Notes: generated from the sequence alone by a model not told the origin. A stretch of DNA of 64,000 bases from Homoserinibacter sp. GY 40078 (GCF_008017545.1 NZ_VRTZ01000002.1:124001-188000); one strand, 5' to 3'. Positions 1 to 8,353 are shown, numbered from the stretch's first letter. A program made the numbers and translations.

Positions 1-1060
1 CCTGGTACTTCTTCGGCGGGTTCTCGGCGTAGGCGATCGACCCGTCGGGGCGCCGGGTGAACCACTCCGGGTGCTCGGTGACCCAGGGGTGGTCGGGAGA
101 GCACTGGAGGGCGAGGTCGAGAGCGACCTCGAGACCGTTGGCTTCGGCCTGCCGGACGAAGAACCGGAAGTCGGCGAGGCCGCCGAGGTCCGGGTGGATG
201 GCGTCGTGCCCGCCCTCTGCTGCACCGATCGCCCAGGGGCTGCCGGGATCTTGGGGGCCGGCGACTGTGGAGTTGTTCGGACCCTTGCGGTGTGCGCGAC
301 CGATCGGGTGGATGGGCGGCAGGTAGATCACGTCGAATCCCATGGCGGCGACGCCGGGCAGCCGCTTCGCGGCGGTGCGGAAGGTTCCCGACACCCAGGT
401 GCCATCGCGCTTCAGACGCGCCCCCTCGGAGCGCGGGAAGAATTCGTACCAGCTGCCGACGGCGGCGCGGGCGGTCTCGACGATGAGCTCGACGGACTCC
501 GACCAGGTGGTGAGCGAGCGCACGGGATGGCGCGCGAGCATCGCGACGAGCCGTCGGTCGTGCGCGACCTTCAGCCGATCTGCCGCAGAGAGGGAGGAGT
601 CGAGGAAGGCGGTGCGCGCATCGGCCGCCGTCTTTCCGGCGATGCCCTCCAGCAGCTCGGCACCCATCGCGAACACGAGCGCCGGATCGTCGCCCGCACC
701 GATCTTGATCTCCGCCGCATGCAGCCAGGTTGCCCAGTCGTCGCTGTAGGCGTGCACGCGGTAGCTGTGGGCACCCAGGGCGTCGGCTCGCACCTCCGCT
801 CGCCAGCGATCGGTGCCGGGGGCGACCAGCGTCATGGGGTGCAGCGTCACGGAGCCATCGGGATGCGTCAGCTCGACCTCGGCGCCGATGATCCCGTGAC
901 CCTCGCGGAAGACGGTCGCCTCGAAGGGCACCACCTCGCCCAGGTAGCTCTTCGCGGGCCATCGTCCCTCCGGCTGCTGGGGCGCGAGATGCCGGATCGG
1001 GATCCTCCCGATCCGGGCCGGCCGCGGGTTGGTGGCGGGGGGAGTGTGGTCGGTGGGCAC
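1..1060 (-). CDS. glgE: GlgE maltosyltransferase (5' part; 3' end beyond window)
   Basis: Alpha-1,4-glucan:maltose-1-phosphate maltosyltransferase, the GH13_3 enzyme that extends glucan chains from maltose-1-phosphate. About 353 codons are present and the catalytic barrel is cut by the left edge. The N-terminal beta-domain carries the GRIPI motif. Barrel motifs visible are MGFDVIYLPPIHPIG, the stretch GPNNS through PWAIG, and LALQCSPDHPWV followed by HPEWF, all typical of GlgE. The GTG start at 1060 is chosen because a TACGGT box lies 6 nt upstream, implying a leaderless transcript. It is divergent from the SipW operon and belongs with glgP and glgX nearby. Confidence 0.93.
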   Translation of the reverse strand, partial: MPTDHTPPATNPRPARIGRIPIRHLAPQQPEGRWPAKSYLGEVVPFEATVFREGHGIIGAEVELTHPDGSVTLHPMTLVAPGTDRWRAEVRADALGAHSYRVHAYSDDWATWLHAAEIKIGAGDDPALVFAMGAELLEGIAGKTAADARTAFLDSSLSAADRLKVAHDRRLVAMLARHPVRSLTTWSESVELIVETARAAVGSWYEFFPRSEGARLKRDGTWVSGTFRTAAKRLPGVAAMGFDVIYLPPIHPIGRAHRKGPNNSTVAGPQDPGSPWAIGAAEGGHDAIHPDLGGLADFRFFVRQAEANGLEVALDLALQCSPDHPWVTEHPEWFTRRPDGSIAYAENPPKKYQ

Positions 1061-1066
1061 GTTCCG

Positions 1067-1072
1067 ACCGTA
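1067..1072 (-). promoter_or_regulatory. -10 box of leaderless glgE
   Basis: TACGGT lies 6 nt before the GTG start of glgE, so transcription would begin at or next to the start codon. Confidence 0.55.
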
Positions 1073-1230
1073 TCGCGTCGATTCGCGTCCCCCGAGGTTG
1101 GCGGCGGGGGTTGCGCGTGACTCCCGTTTGGGGGAGGGGACAACACGGTCGTCCCCCATATGTACCCCAGTGAGAAATGCGCAAGACTCCGCAACAAATA
1201 AGAAACCCCTGGTCAGAACGATTGTGAACG

Positions 1231-1248
1231 TGAACACCCGATTGTTCA
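1231..1248. promoter_or_regulatory. Inverted repeat, possible operator
   Basis: TGAACA, a 6-nt spacer, then TGTTCA: perfect 6-bp arms upstream of the SipW operon. The shape suits a dimeric regulator. No regulator is identified. Confidence 0.35.
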
Positions 1249-1281
1249 TCTGCCCCTCGCAGTGGGGGGCGGTTGTGCCCT

Positions 1282-1301
1282 TGTCCTCCACATGGAGGAC
1301 A
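1282..1301. repeat. 9-bp perfect hairpin holding a GGAGGA sequence
   Basis: The 20 nt TGTCCTCCACATGGAGGACA form a perfect 9-bp stem. Its 3' arm contains GGAGGA, a strong ribosome-binding sequence placed before the ATG at 1307. It could be an operator or an RNA hairpin in the leader. Confidence 0.45.
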
Positions 1302-1453
1302 CAAGAATGGGATGCGGGGCACAGAGCTCCGCCGAATGCCACTCGAAGGCAACGGCACCAACCCGAACAACACAAAACCCGAAACCCGCCAGCGCCACGC
1401 GCCTCATCTACTTGCGCGCGCTTACTCGCAGGCGCTCGAAAGGACAATCCGAA

Positions 1454-2086
1454 ATGAACAAGGTCGCCAAGGGCACCATCGCTGCAGCCGCCGGCGTCAT
1501 CCTGCTCATGGGTGGCGCGGGTTCGCTCGCCTACTGGAACGACACCGCGAACGCCGGCCCCGCCAGCGGGAGCAACACCATCACCGCGGGAACCCTCTCG
1601 GTCGCCGCCGTCAACAACGGCACCTGGACCAAGGGCTTCTACAACAACGCCGGCACGCAGGTCACGGCTCCGGCCGCCGTCACGAGCCTCGCGAACGTGC
1701 GCCTCGTTCCCGGCAACCGCCTCGTCTACACGCAGACGTTCAACGTGAGCGCGAGCGGTGACGACCTCTACTTCACGATCGGCAGCACCTCGGGCGCCGT
1801 CACCGCGGCCTCCGTTGCCGCGGCCGACACCGCCCTCGCCGCGCAGATCAACGCCTCCGGCACCACCGCCTTCTCGGTCGCCTCGGTGACCGGCGGCAAC
1901 GTGGTCGCTTCCGGTGTCACCTCCGGCGTCTACAAGGTCAGCTCGAACACCGGCGGCCCGTCGACCATCACGGTCACCTGGACCATCGACTTCCCGTTCG
2001 GCGCCTCCGCCGTCAACACCGCCAAGCTCGGTGCGGTCAACCTGTCGCAGGGGTCGCTGACCCTCACGCAGGTCGCCGCTCCGTAA
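1454..2086 (+). CDS. SipW-type (alternate signal peptide) secreted protein
   Basis: A 210-aa secreted protein. The N-terminus MNKVAKGTIAAAAGVILLMGG followed by AGSLAYWND is the alternate-type signal found on TasA/camelysin-like substrates of SipW signal peptidases. The rest is Ser/Thr/Ala/Val-rich, predicted beta, and lacks cysteine. The start at 1454 has AAAGGA about 8 nt upstream, and the hydrophobic segment begins right after it. It is the first gene of the cassette and is separated from the next by a hairpin at 2095-2127, which would favour its expression over the later genes. By analogy it would be the major surface or fibre subunit; this is inference. Confidence 0.8.
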   Translation: MNKVAKGTIAAAAGVILLMGGAGSLAYWNDTANAGPASGSNTITAGTLSVAAVNNGTWTKGFYNNAGTQVTAPAAVTSLANVRLVPGNRLVYTQTFNVSASGDDLYFTIGSTSGAVTAASVAAADTALAAQINASGTTAFSVASVTGGNVVASGVTSGVYKVSSNTGGPSTITVTWTIDFPFGASAVNTAKLGAVNLSQGSLTLTQVAAP

Positions 2087-2094
2087 CCCGAACA

Positions 2095-2127
2095 GCGAGG
2101 GGCCGGAAACCCGAACCGGCCCCTCGC
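2095..2127 (+). terminator. Intra-operon hairpin (attenuator or partial terminator)
   Basis: GCGAGGGGCCGG and CCGGCCCCTCGC form a perfect 12-bp GC-rich stem with a 9-nt loop, 8 nt after the stop codon of the first SipW substrate. No U-tract follows, so it is either a weak terminator or an mRNA 3'-end stabiliser. Confidence 0.6.
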
Positions 2128-2135
2128 AACGGGAG

Positions 2136-2235
2136 TGGCGGCTCCCACCCGAACGCACCACCTGCACTACCCGAATCACCCGAACTACCCGAACCACCTG
2201 CGTCACCCGGACACCTGCAGCACCCCGAACGCTCC
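2136..2235 (+). repeat. C-rich, G-poor spacer with repeated ACCCGAA
   Basis: The RNA-like strand here repeats ACCCGAAYC units and is rich in C with few G residues. Such composition resembles Rho-utilisation regions. A similar repeat occurs in the leader of the glycan operon on the minus strand near 44290-44370. Confidence 0.45.
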
Positions 2236-2258
2236 ACGACTCGATACGGATGAGACCC

Positions 2259-2861
2259 ATGCCCCGCACGCGTCAGCCCGCTCACCCCCCGCGCGGCCGC
2301 CGCTCCACCGAAGGAGCCCGGCGCCGCCTGCCCCGCGTGACCCTCGGCCGCATCTTCGGCGCCACCGCGGCAGTGATCGTCGGCACGATGGCCGCCGTCG
2401 TCGCCGCGGGCGGCAGCTACGCGTATCTGAACGCGAGCGCCGTCGTCGGCCAGACCGGTGCCGCGGTCACCGCGGGCACCAGCACCCTGCTCGTCCAGCG
2501 CGGTAGCGACGCCGCCGCCGCCACCGTCGTGCTCCCGTCGTCGCTCTTCCAGGGGATGCTCCCCGGCGACGTCGTCAACCAGACCCTCACCGTGCTCAAC
2601 ACGGGAGACGCAGACCTCCAGGTGACCGCCGCTCTGACCGGCACCAGCGCCTGGGAGACGCGCGTCGCCGTGGGAGCGTGTCCCTCATCCGGCACGCTCC
2701 CCGGCGGCGCGCTCACCACGGTCCCCTCCGCGTCCGGCGGCCTCGCCGCGGGCACGTCCGCCGCGATCTGCCTGCAGGTCGTGTTGCCCGCGACAGCGCC
2801 GGCGTCCGCGGAGGGGACCACCACCTCGTTCAGCCTCGTCCTCACCGGGAGCCAGGCATGA
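2259..2861 (+). CDS. Putative SipW-dependent secreted protein, second substrate
   Basis: About 200 aa (in-frame ATGs at 2250 and 2259). A basic N-terminus (PRGRRS, RRR) precedes a long hydrophobic segment ending AAGGSYAYLNAS, which matches the A-Y-W/L-N style of alternate signal peptides next to SipW peptidases. The mature part has a TasA-like beta pattern (PGDVVNQTLTVLNTGDADLQV). Two cysteines (VGACPSS and AICLQV) could form a disulfide. Its stop overlaps the next start (ATGA), so translation is coupled. It probably works as a minor or anchoring component with its neighbours; no exact role is known. Confidence 0.72.
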   Translation: MPRTRQPAHPPRGRRSTEGARRRLPRVTLGRIFGATAAVIVGTMAAVVAAGGSYAYLNASAVVGQTGAAVTAGTSTLLVQRGSDAAAATVVLPSSLFQGMLPGDVVNQTLTVLNTGDADLQVTAALTGTSAWETRVAVGACPSSGTLPGGALTTVPSASGGLAAGTSAAICLQVVLPATAPASAEGTTTSFSLVLTGSQA

Positions 2862-4225
2862 GTCGGGGGTTCGGACTGAAGTCGCGCATCGCCGCCGTGA
2901 CGGCGATCACCGGCTTCCTCGTGCTGGCGGGCACGGGAGCCGGCTGGGCCTACTGGTCGAGCCAGGCGAACGTGCAGGTCCAGACGGCTTCCGCCGACCT
3001 CACGCTCGACGCGACCGGGTTCGATTCCCTCGCGAAGACCTTCACCAACGACTCGCTGAGCCACACCGGCTCGGTCTCGGTGAAGAACACGACGACCACC
3101 ACGAGCACCCAGAAGGGTGCCGTGACGCTCACGTTCAGCGCGACCGGCCAGAGCACCTCGTTCCTCCAGAACTTCGCGATCCTCGTGTGGCAGTCGACGA
3201 CGGCGAACCCGTGCACCGCATCCGCGACCCCGGGAACCTCGCTCCTGTCGAGCAACTGGGGCAGCACCTCCAGCTACACGACTCCCGCCGCGAGCGGGTT
3301 CAGCGCCGGTGAGACGCGCACCTACTGCGTGCGCACCACGGTCGCGACCCGCGAGTCGGTCGCCACGACCGCCGGGTCGGTGACCTTCACCCCCCGCATC
3401 AGCGGCAGCATCGCGGTCGGCTCGTTCACCGGAACCGATGCCGAGACCACCACGCAGGCGACCGGCTACATCTACACGCCGTCGACGATCACCACGAGCA
3501 CGTCCACCTATTACTGGGTGCGTCCCAACCTCAGCTCCACCGACTACTCGACCTACTGCGCCGACGTGAACGGCGGATCGCCCGGATCCGGGACGACCGT
3601 CATCTCCTACGGATGCAAGACGAGTGGAGCCGAGAACCAGGTGTGGCGGTTCACCGGAATCTCCGGACGCACGGGTTACTACACGATCACCACCCGCGCG
3701 AACACGAACTACCTGATCGACGGCTCCAGCGGCACCCTGCGCACGCAGACCTCCTCGGGCGCCACGTCGCAGGCCTGGCACCTGCAGCACGTCAGTGGCA
3801 GCATCTACCAGATCGTCAACGACGCGTCCGGACTCTGCTGGACCTCGCCCATCGGATCCGGCATCAACCTCGGCGACATCACCCTCGCGTCGTGCTCGAG
3901 CTCGGCGCAGCAGCAGTTCGTGATGTCGCGTGCCGTCTCGAGCGTCTCGTGCACCTATAGCGGCGGCAACTTCTCGGTCTCGCTCACCGCCGCACCCAGC
4001 ACCCCGTACTCGGTCCTCGCCGATGGCACGACTCGTGACACCGAGACCACCAACGCGAGCGGCACGACCACCCTCAGCTTCTCGCGCACCTCGGCGTCGT
4101 CGGGCACGCACGATCTCGAGGTCTACGACGAGAACGGCACGCGCGTCGCGTTCGGCTCGTACACCCGCAGCACCTTCTCGTCCAGCACGAACTCGAACTC
4201 GTGCTCCATCGGGGACATGATGTGA
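2858..4225 (+). CDS. SipW-type secreted protein with ricin-type beta-trefoil domain
   Basis: A 455-aa protein beginning MSRGFGLKSRIAAVTAITGF, then a hydrophobic run to TGAGWAYWSS, an alternate-type signal with the AYW motif. Residues about 35-210 are Thr/Ser-rich beta structure with two cysteines. Residues about 215-350 read as a ricin-B-like (beta-trefoil) lectin: YCADVNGGSPGSG, ENQVWRFTG, YLIDGSSGTLRTQ, SQAWHLQHV, YQIVNDASGLCW and QQQFV give the repeated QxW-like pattern. The last about 100 residues form another beta domain. It overlaps both neighbours (ATGA before, TGATG after). A carbohydrate-binding surface or fibre-tip role is inferred. Confidence 0.75.
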   Translation: MSRGFGLKSRIAAVTAITGFLVLAGTGAGWAYWSSQANVQVQTASADLTLDATGFDSLAKTFTNDSLSHTGSVSVKNTTTTTSTQKGAVTLTFSATGQSTSFLQNFAILVWQSTTANPCTASATPGTSLLSSNWGSTSSYTTPAASGFSAGETRTYCVRTTVATRESVATTAGSVTFTPRISGSIAVGSFTGTDAETTTQATGYIYTPSTITTSTSTYYWVRPNLSSTDYSTYCADVNGGSPGSGTTVISYGCKTSGAENQVWRFTGISGRTGYYTITTRANTNYLIDGSSGTLRTQTSSGATSQAWHLQHVSGSIYQIVNDASGLCWTSPIGSGINLGDITLASCSSSAQQQFVMSRAVSSVSCTYSGGNFSVSLTAAPSTPYSVLADGTTRDTETTNASGTTTLSFSRTSASSGTHDLEVYDENGTRVAFGSYTRSTFSSSTNSNSCSIGDMM

Positions 4226-5109
4226 TGGCCACGCGACGGATCCACGCCGCCGGGATGGCGGTAGCGCTCGCCGGGGCTGCGGCCCTGGTGGTCGTCCCTG
4301 CGCTCGGTGCCGCCGCACCGGCGAGCGCCGATGTCCAGCCGATCGCGCTCTCGGCGGACGGCAGCACCTTCGTCGACGACCTCGGTACCGCCCTATTCGG
4401 AGGCGCGAAGATCGTCCCCGGGGCCTCGGTCACCCGCACCTTCTGGGTGAAGAACCGCACAGCCGAGCCCGGCCACCTCGCCGTCGCCGTGCAGGGCGTC
4501 GGCAGCGCCGACCCGGAGCTCCTCGCGCGACTCACCGTCTCCGCCGACGCGGATGGGACGCCCGGCTCGGATGTCGCTCTCGCCGACGTCGATCCGTGCG
4601 CGACGCTCGTCAGCGGGGTCACGCTCGCCGGCTCCGGCGCCATGCAGGTCGATGTCGTGCTCGCGCTCGGCGATCTCGCCGGACTCGATGCCCAGGGATC
4701 GCTCGGCACGTTCGACCTGCGCGTGACCCTCACGAGCACCGACGTCGACGCGCCCGACGGGTGCGCGACCGTCGACCCGCCCACCGACGGCGGCTCCGGC
4801 TCCGGAGGGTCCGGTTCCGGCGGATCCGGCTCGACCGGCACGGCCGGCTCCGGCGGTTCCAGCGTCGTGGTGACCGGTGCCGGTGGCGGCTCCGCCCCCG
4901 CAGACACCGACACGGCAGAAGAGCCCGTCGCATCCGGCGAGGACGGCAGCCTTCAGGGCGAGCCCGCCGGAGCCAGCTTCACCCCATGGAACACCGACCG
5001 TTTCTACCAGGAGTACATCGTCGCGCTGTGGCTCGTCGGCATGATCGTGGGCGCCATCTACGCCCTCGCTCGTCGCCGTCGTCGCCGCAGCACAGAGGAG
5101 GACGCATGA
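4225..5109 (+). CDS. Secreted, C-terminally membrane-anchored protein of the SipW cassette
   Basis: A 294-aa protein. It has an N-terminal signal (MATRRIHAAGMAVALAG, ending near APASADV), a beta-rich ectodomain of about 150 residues, and a Gly/Ser-rich linker (GGSGSGGSGS...). One C-terminal transmembrane helix (YIVALWLVGMIVGAIYAL) is followed by a run of arginines. The signal here looks classical rather than AYW-type. It starts in a TGATG overlap with the lectin gene and ends in an ATGA overlap with the signal peptidase gene. Its topology suits a membrane anchor or assembly factor for the cassette's surface proteins. Family not recognised. Confidence 0.7.
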   Translation: MATRRIHAAGMAVALAGAAALVVVPALGAAAPASADVQPIALSADGSTFVDDLGTALFGGAKIVPGASVTRTFWVKNRTAEPGHLAVAVQGVGSADPELLARLTVSADADGTPGSDVALADVDPCATLVSGVTLAGSGAMQVDVVLALGDLAGLDAQGSLGTFDLRVTLTSTDVDAPDGCATVDPPTDGGSGSGGSGSGGSGSTGTAGSGGSSVVVTGAGGGSAPADTDTAEEPVASGEDGSLQGEPAGASFTPWNTDRFYQEYIVALWLVGMIVGAIYALARRRRRRSTEEDA

Positions 5110-5762
5110 GCACCATGACCACACCGCGCCCGACCGTCGCACCGGTCGAGCTCGCGCCGCTCGCACCCATGCCCGCGCAGGTCGCCGTCCGCGGTCGACG
5201 CCGCGCGCTGAAGGAACGCGGGCTGCTCGGCTACCTCGCGCTCGGACTCAGCTGGGGGCTGCTCGCCTTCGTTCTGCTCGTCGCGGCTCTCGTCGTCGTC
5301 GTCCCGGCCGCGACCGGATCCACCCCGTACACGATCCTCACGAGCTCGATGGAGCCGAACATGCCCGCGGGCACGCTCATCGTCGTGAAGCCCACGGATG
5401 TCGACGACATCCAGATGGGCGATGTGATCACGTACCAGCTGAACTCCGGTCAGTCCGAGGTCGTCACGCACCGGGTGATCGCGATCCAGGGTGAGAACCT
5501 CACCGACGGCGAGCGGCACTTCATCACCCAGGGCGATGCGAACTCCGCGCCCGACGAGAACCCGGTCCGCGAGGTGCAGGTGCGCGGTACCGTCTGGTAC
5601 TCGGTGCCCTGGATCGGCTGGGTCAACAACCTCGTCAACGGCGACATGCGCGCCGTCGTCATCCCGATCGTGGCCGTGCTGCTGTTCGGCTACGCCGGAT
5701 GGATGCTCGTCACGAGCCGAATCGACAAGCGTCGGTCACGCGAAACCTCCGCGACATCCTGA
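5106..5762 (+). CDS. sipW: SipW/ER-type signal peptidase I
   Basis: A 218-aa membrane signal peptidase. A helix at about 40-68 precedes the catalytic segment LTSSMEPNM (Ser81). The general base is in VVTHRVIAI (His122) instead of the lysine of classical bacterial LepB, and TQGDAN (Asp144) follows. A second helix lies at about 176-198. The Ser/His arrangement marks the SipW/archaeal/ER class, which processes TasA/camelysin-like substrates. Last gene of a tightly overlapping operon with four candidate substrates, so it is most likely dedicated to them. Confidence 0.88.
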   Translation: MSTMTTPRPTVAPVELAPLAPMPAQVAVRGRRRALKERGLLGYLALGLSWGLLAFVLLVAALVVVVPAATGSTPYTILTSSMEPNMPAGTLIVVKPTDVDDIQMGDVITYQLNSGQSEVVTHRVIAIQGENLTDGERHFITQGDANSAPDENPVREVQVRGTVWYSVPWIGWVNNLVNGDMRAVVIPIVAVLLFGYAGWMLVTSRIDKRRSRETSATS

Positions 5763-5778
5763 GAGAGGTTCGCCGATC

Positions 5779-5784
5779 TAGGGT
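5779..5784 (+). promoter_or_regulatory. -10 box of leaderless glgP
   Basis: TAGGGT lies 6 nt before the GTG of glgP, with no separate ribosome-binding site. It gives glgP its own promoter despite the 28-bp gap after the signal peptidase gene. Confidence 0.6.
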
Positions 5785-5790
5785 TGAGCC

Positions 5791-8346
5791 GTGAAGGCCA
5801 TCCGTCGGTTCACCGTCCGATCCGTTCTGCCCGAGGAGCTGCTCCCGCTGGAGGAGCTCGCCGCGAATCTGCGGTGGTCATGGCATCAGCCGACCCTCGA
5901 TCTGTTCCGCGACATCGCGCCGGACCTGTGGGACGAGCTCGGGCGCGACCCCTATGGACTGCTGGGCGAGGTTCCGCCCGCACGGCTCGCCGAGCTCGCA
6001 TCCGACGAGGTGTACCTCGCCCGCATGACGGCCCAGCGCGACGAGCTGCGCGCCTACCTCTCGGAACCCCGCTGGTACCAGGGAATCGGCGGCGACACCC
6101 CGCGGACGATCGCCTACTTCTCGCCCGAGTTCGGCATCGCCGAGGCGCTGCCGCAGTACTCCGGCGGCCTCGGGATCCTCGCGGGCGACCACCTCAAGTC
6201 GGCATCGGATCTGGGGGTGCCGATCGTCGGCGTGGGCCTGTTCTACCGGTCCGGATACTTCCGCCAGGCGATCTCACGCGACGGGTGGCAACTCGAAAGC
6301 TACCCGGTGCTCGACCCCGACGGCCTGCCGATGAACGTCCTCCGGGCACCGGATGGGGCGGCCGCGCAGGTCGTGCTCGCCCTGCCCGGCGGCACGGCGC
6401 TCACGGCGCGGATCTGGCGGCTCGCGGTGGGGCGTGTCACGCTGCTGCTCCTCGACACCGACATCCCCGAGAACGACGAGGCCCTGCGCAGCGTCACCGA
6501 CCGTCTCTACGGGGGAGGCGGTGAACATCGCCTGCTGCAGGAACTGCTGCTCGGGATCGGCGGAGCGCGGGCCGTCGCCCTCTACGCCCGGCTTGCCGAC
6601 ATCCCCCAGCCGGAGGTCTTCCACACCAACGAAGGGCACGCGGGCTTCCTCGGGCTCGAGCGCATCCGCGAACTCGTGGCAGGCGGGCTCTCGTTCGCCG
6701 AGGCGCTGCGCGTGGTGCGCTCGGGGACCGTGTTCACCACCCACACCCCGGTCGCGGCAGGCATCGACCGCTTCGAGGCTCCGCTCGTGGAGCGCTACTT
6801 CTCGACCGATCTGCTGCCCGGCATCGACGTCGCCGATGTGCTCGCGCTCGGCGCCGAGGATTACGAGGGCGGAACGCCCGACACCTTCAACATGGCCGTG
6901 ATGGGGCTGCGTCTCGCCCAGCGCGCGAACGGCGTCTCGCAACTCCACGGCGACGTCAGCCGCCACATGTTCGGCGCCCTGTGGCCCGGGTTCGACGCCG
7001 ACGAGGTGCCGATCGCCTCGATCACGAACGGCGTGCACCCCTCCACGTGGACGGACCCCGAGGTGCGTCGACTCGCGGCGTCGCGCCTCGGTAATGAGGA
7101 CTCCACGGCGGTCGACTGGACGAGCCCGGATGTCAGCGACGCCGAGATCTGGAAGCTGCGCGGCACGCTGCGCGCGCAGCTCGTCGCCGACGCCCGCGCC
7201 CGGATGACCGCCGCCTGGGAGGAGCAGAACCCGACGAGCCCCGCCCCGCCCTGGTATCGCGACCTGCTCTCGCCGGATGTGCTGACGATCGGCTTCGCCC
7301 GGCGCGTACCCACCTACAAGCGCCTCACTCTCATGCTCCACGACCCCGAGCGGCTGCGGGCGCTGCTCACCGATCCGGATCGGCCGGTCCAGCTCGTCGT
7401 GGCGGGCAAGTCGCATCCTGCCGACGACGGGGGCAAGCGGCTCATTCAGCTGCTCGTCGAGTTCTCGCAGGACCCTGCGGTGCGTGAACGCATCGTGTTC
7501 CTGCCCGACTACGACATCGGCATGGCGCAGAAGCTGTACCCGGGGTGCGACGTGTGGCTCAACAACCCGCTGCGGCCCCTCGAGGCGTGCGGCACCTCCG
7601 GGATGAAGGCGGCCCTGAACGGCAGCCTCAACCTGTCGATCCTCGACGGATGGTGGAACGAGTTCCACGACGACCACAACGGGTGGGCGATCCCGTCGGC
7701 GGACTCCGCGGGCGACGGAGCCGAGCGCGACGCCCTCGAGGCGGCGGCGATGTACGACCTCATCGAGCACCAGATCGCCCCCCGGTTCTACGACCGCGGG
7801 GTCGATGGCGTGCCGACGGCGTGGGTCGGCGACATCCGGCACACCCTCGACACCCTCTCGCCGGCGCTCTCGGCGGATCGCATGGTGCGCGAGTACGTCG
7901 AGCGACTGTACCTGCCTGCGGCGTCAGCGATGCAGGCGATCCGCGCCGACGACGCGGCTCCGGCGCGCGAACTGGCCGCGTGGGTCGCGCGGGTGACGGC
8001 GGCGTGGCCTGAGGTGCACGTGGCGCATGTGGAGTCCGGGGGAGTGGATGCGACCCCGCAGGTGGGGGAGGAGTTGCGGGTTCGCGCGTTCGTGGAGCTC
8101 GGCGAGCTCACCCCCGACGATGTCGCCGTCGAGCTCGTCTACGGTCGACCGCGCACGGGGGAGCAGCTGTCGGAGGTGCGGATCGCGGAACTCGCGCTCG
8201 AGAGCCACGACCTCGGCCGACCGGCGGTCTTCCTCGGGTCGGTGACCTTCGACCGTGCCGGAGCCTTCGGCTACACGGTGCGCGTCATCCCGCGCCACCC
8301 GCTCCTGGCCTCCTCCGCCGAGCTCCCCCTCCTCACCCTCCCCTGA
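5791..8346 (+). CDS. glgP: Alpha-glucan (glycogen) phosphorylase
   Basis: An 851-aa enzyme releasing glucose-1-phosphate from alpha-1,4-glucans. It is the short-form actinobacterial/archaeal-like phosphorylase type, with N-terminal DUF3417-like helices (LRWSWHQPTLDLF, about 28-40), the glucan core YFSPEFGIAEALPQYSGGLGILAGDHLKSASD (given here in pieces: YFSPEFGIAE, QYSGGLGILAGDHLK), and the PLP-site motif CGTSGMKAALNG with Lys at about 606. The GTG start follows a TAGGGT box by 6 nt. It sits with glgX and glgE, consistent with glycogen turnover. Confidence 0.93.
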   Translation: MKAIRRFTVRSVLPEELLPLEELAANLRWSWHQPTLDLFRDIAPDLWDELGRDPYGLLGEVPPARLAELASDEVYLARMTAQRDELRAYLSEPRWYQGIGGDTPRTIAYFSPEFGIAEALPQYSGGLGILAGDHLKSASDLGVPIVGVGLFYRSGYFRQAISRDGWQLESYPVLDPDGLPMNVLRAPDGAAAQVVLALPGGTALTARIWRLAVGRVTLLLLDTDIPENDEALRSVTDRLYGGGGEHRLLQELLLGIGGARAVALYARLADIPQPEVFHTNEGHAGFLGLERIRELVAGGLSFAEALRVVRSGTVFTTHTPVAAGIDRFEAPLVERYFSTDLLPGIDVADVLALGAEDYEGGTPDTFNMAVMGLRLAQRANGVSQLHGDVSRHMFGALWPGFDADEVPIASITNGVHPSTWTDPEVRRLAASRLGNEDSTAVDWTSPDVSDAEIWKLRGTLRAQLVADARARMTAAWEEQNPTSPAPPWYRDLLSPDVLTIGFARRVPTYKRLTLMLHDPERLRALLTDPDRPVQLVVAGKSHPADDGGKRLIQLLVEFSQDPAVRERIVFLPDYDIGMAQKLYPGCDVWLNNPLRPLEACGTSGMKAALNGSLNLSILDGWWNEFHDDHNGWAIPSADSAGDGAERDALEAAAMYDLIEHQIAPRFYDRGVDGVPTAWVGDIRHTLDTLSPALSADRMVREYVERLYLPAASAMQAIRADDAAPARELAAWVARVTAAWPEVHVAHVESGGVDATPQVGEELRVRAFVELGELTPDDVAVELVYGRPRTGEQLSEVRIAELALESHDLGRPAVFLGSVTFDRAGAFGYTVRVIPRHPLLASSAELPLLTLP

Positions 8347-8353
8347 CCCCGTC

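Larger units (their letters stand above)
1061..1453 (+). other. Leader/promoter region of the SipW operon
   Basis: No convincing separate gene is seen in this 393-bp stretch. It holds an inverted repeat TGAACA-N6-TGTTCA (1231-1248), a 9-bp perfect stem (1282-1301), and a G-poor segment with repeated ACCCGAA (about 1360-1390). The frame of the first SipW substrate is open back past an in-frame ATG at 1307, which follows GGAGGA. The hydrophobic signal begins only at the ATG at 1454, so the upstream part is read as leader. Confidence 0.5.

Noticed and set aside
1262-1453. N-terminal extension of the first SipW cargo protein from upstream ATGs
   Set aside because: The frame is open, but the alternate-type signal begins at MNKVAKG (1454) with a good ribosome-binding site, and the extension would bury the signal. 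Kept only as a note.
2417-4318. A 633-codon open frame on the minus strand across the SipW cargo genes
   Set aside because: It is an antisense shadow: Arg/Ala/Gly-rich without domains, while the plus-strand frames have signals, overlaps and recognisable folds.
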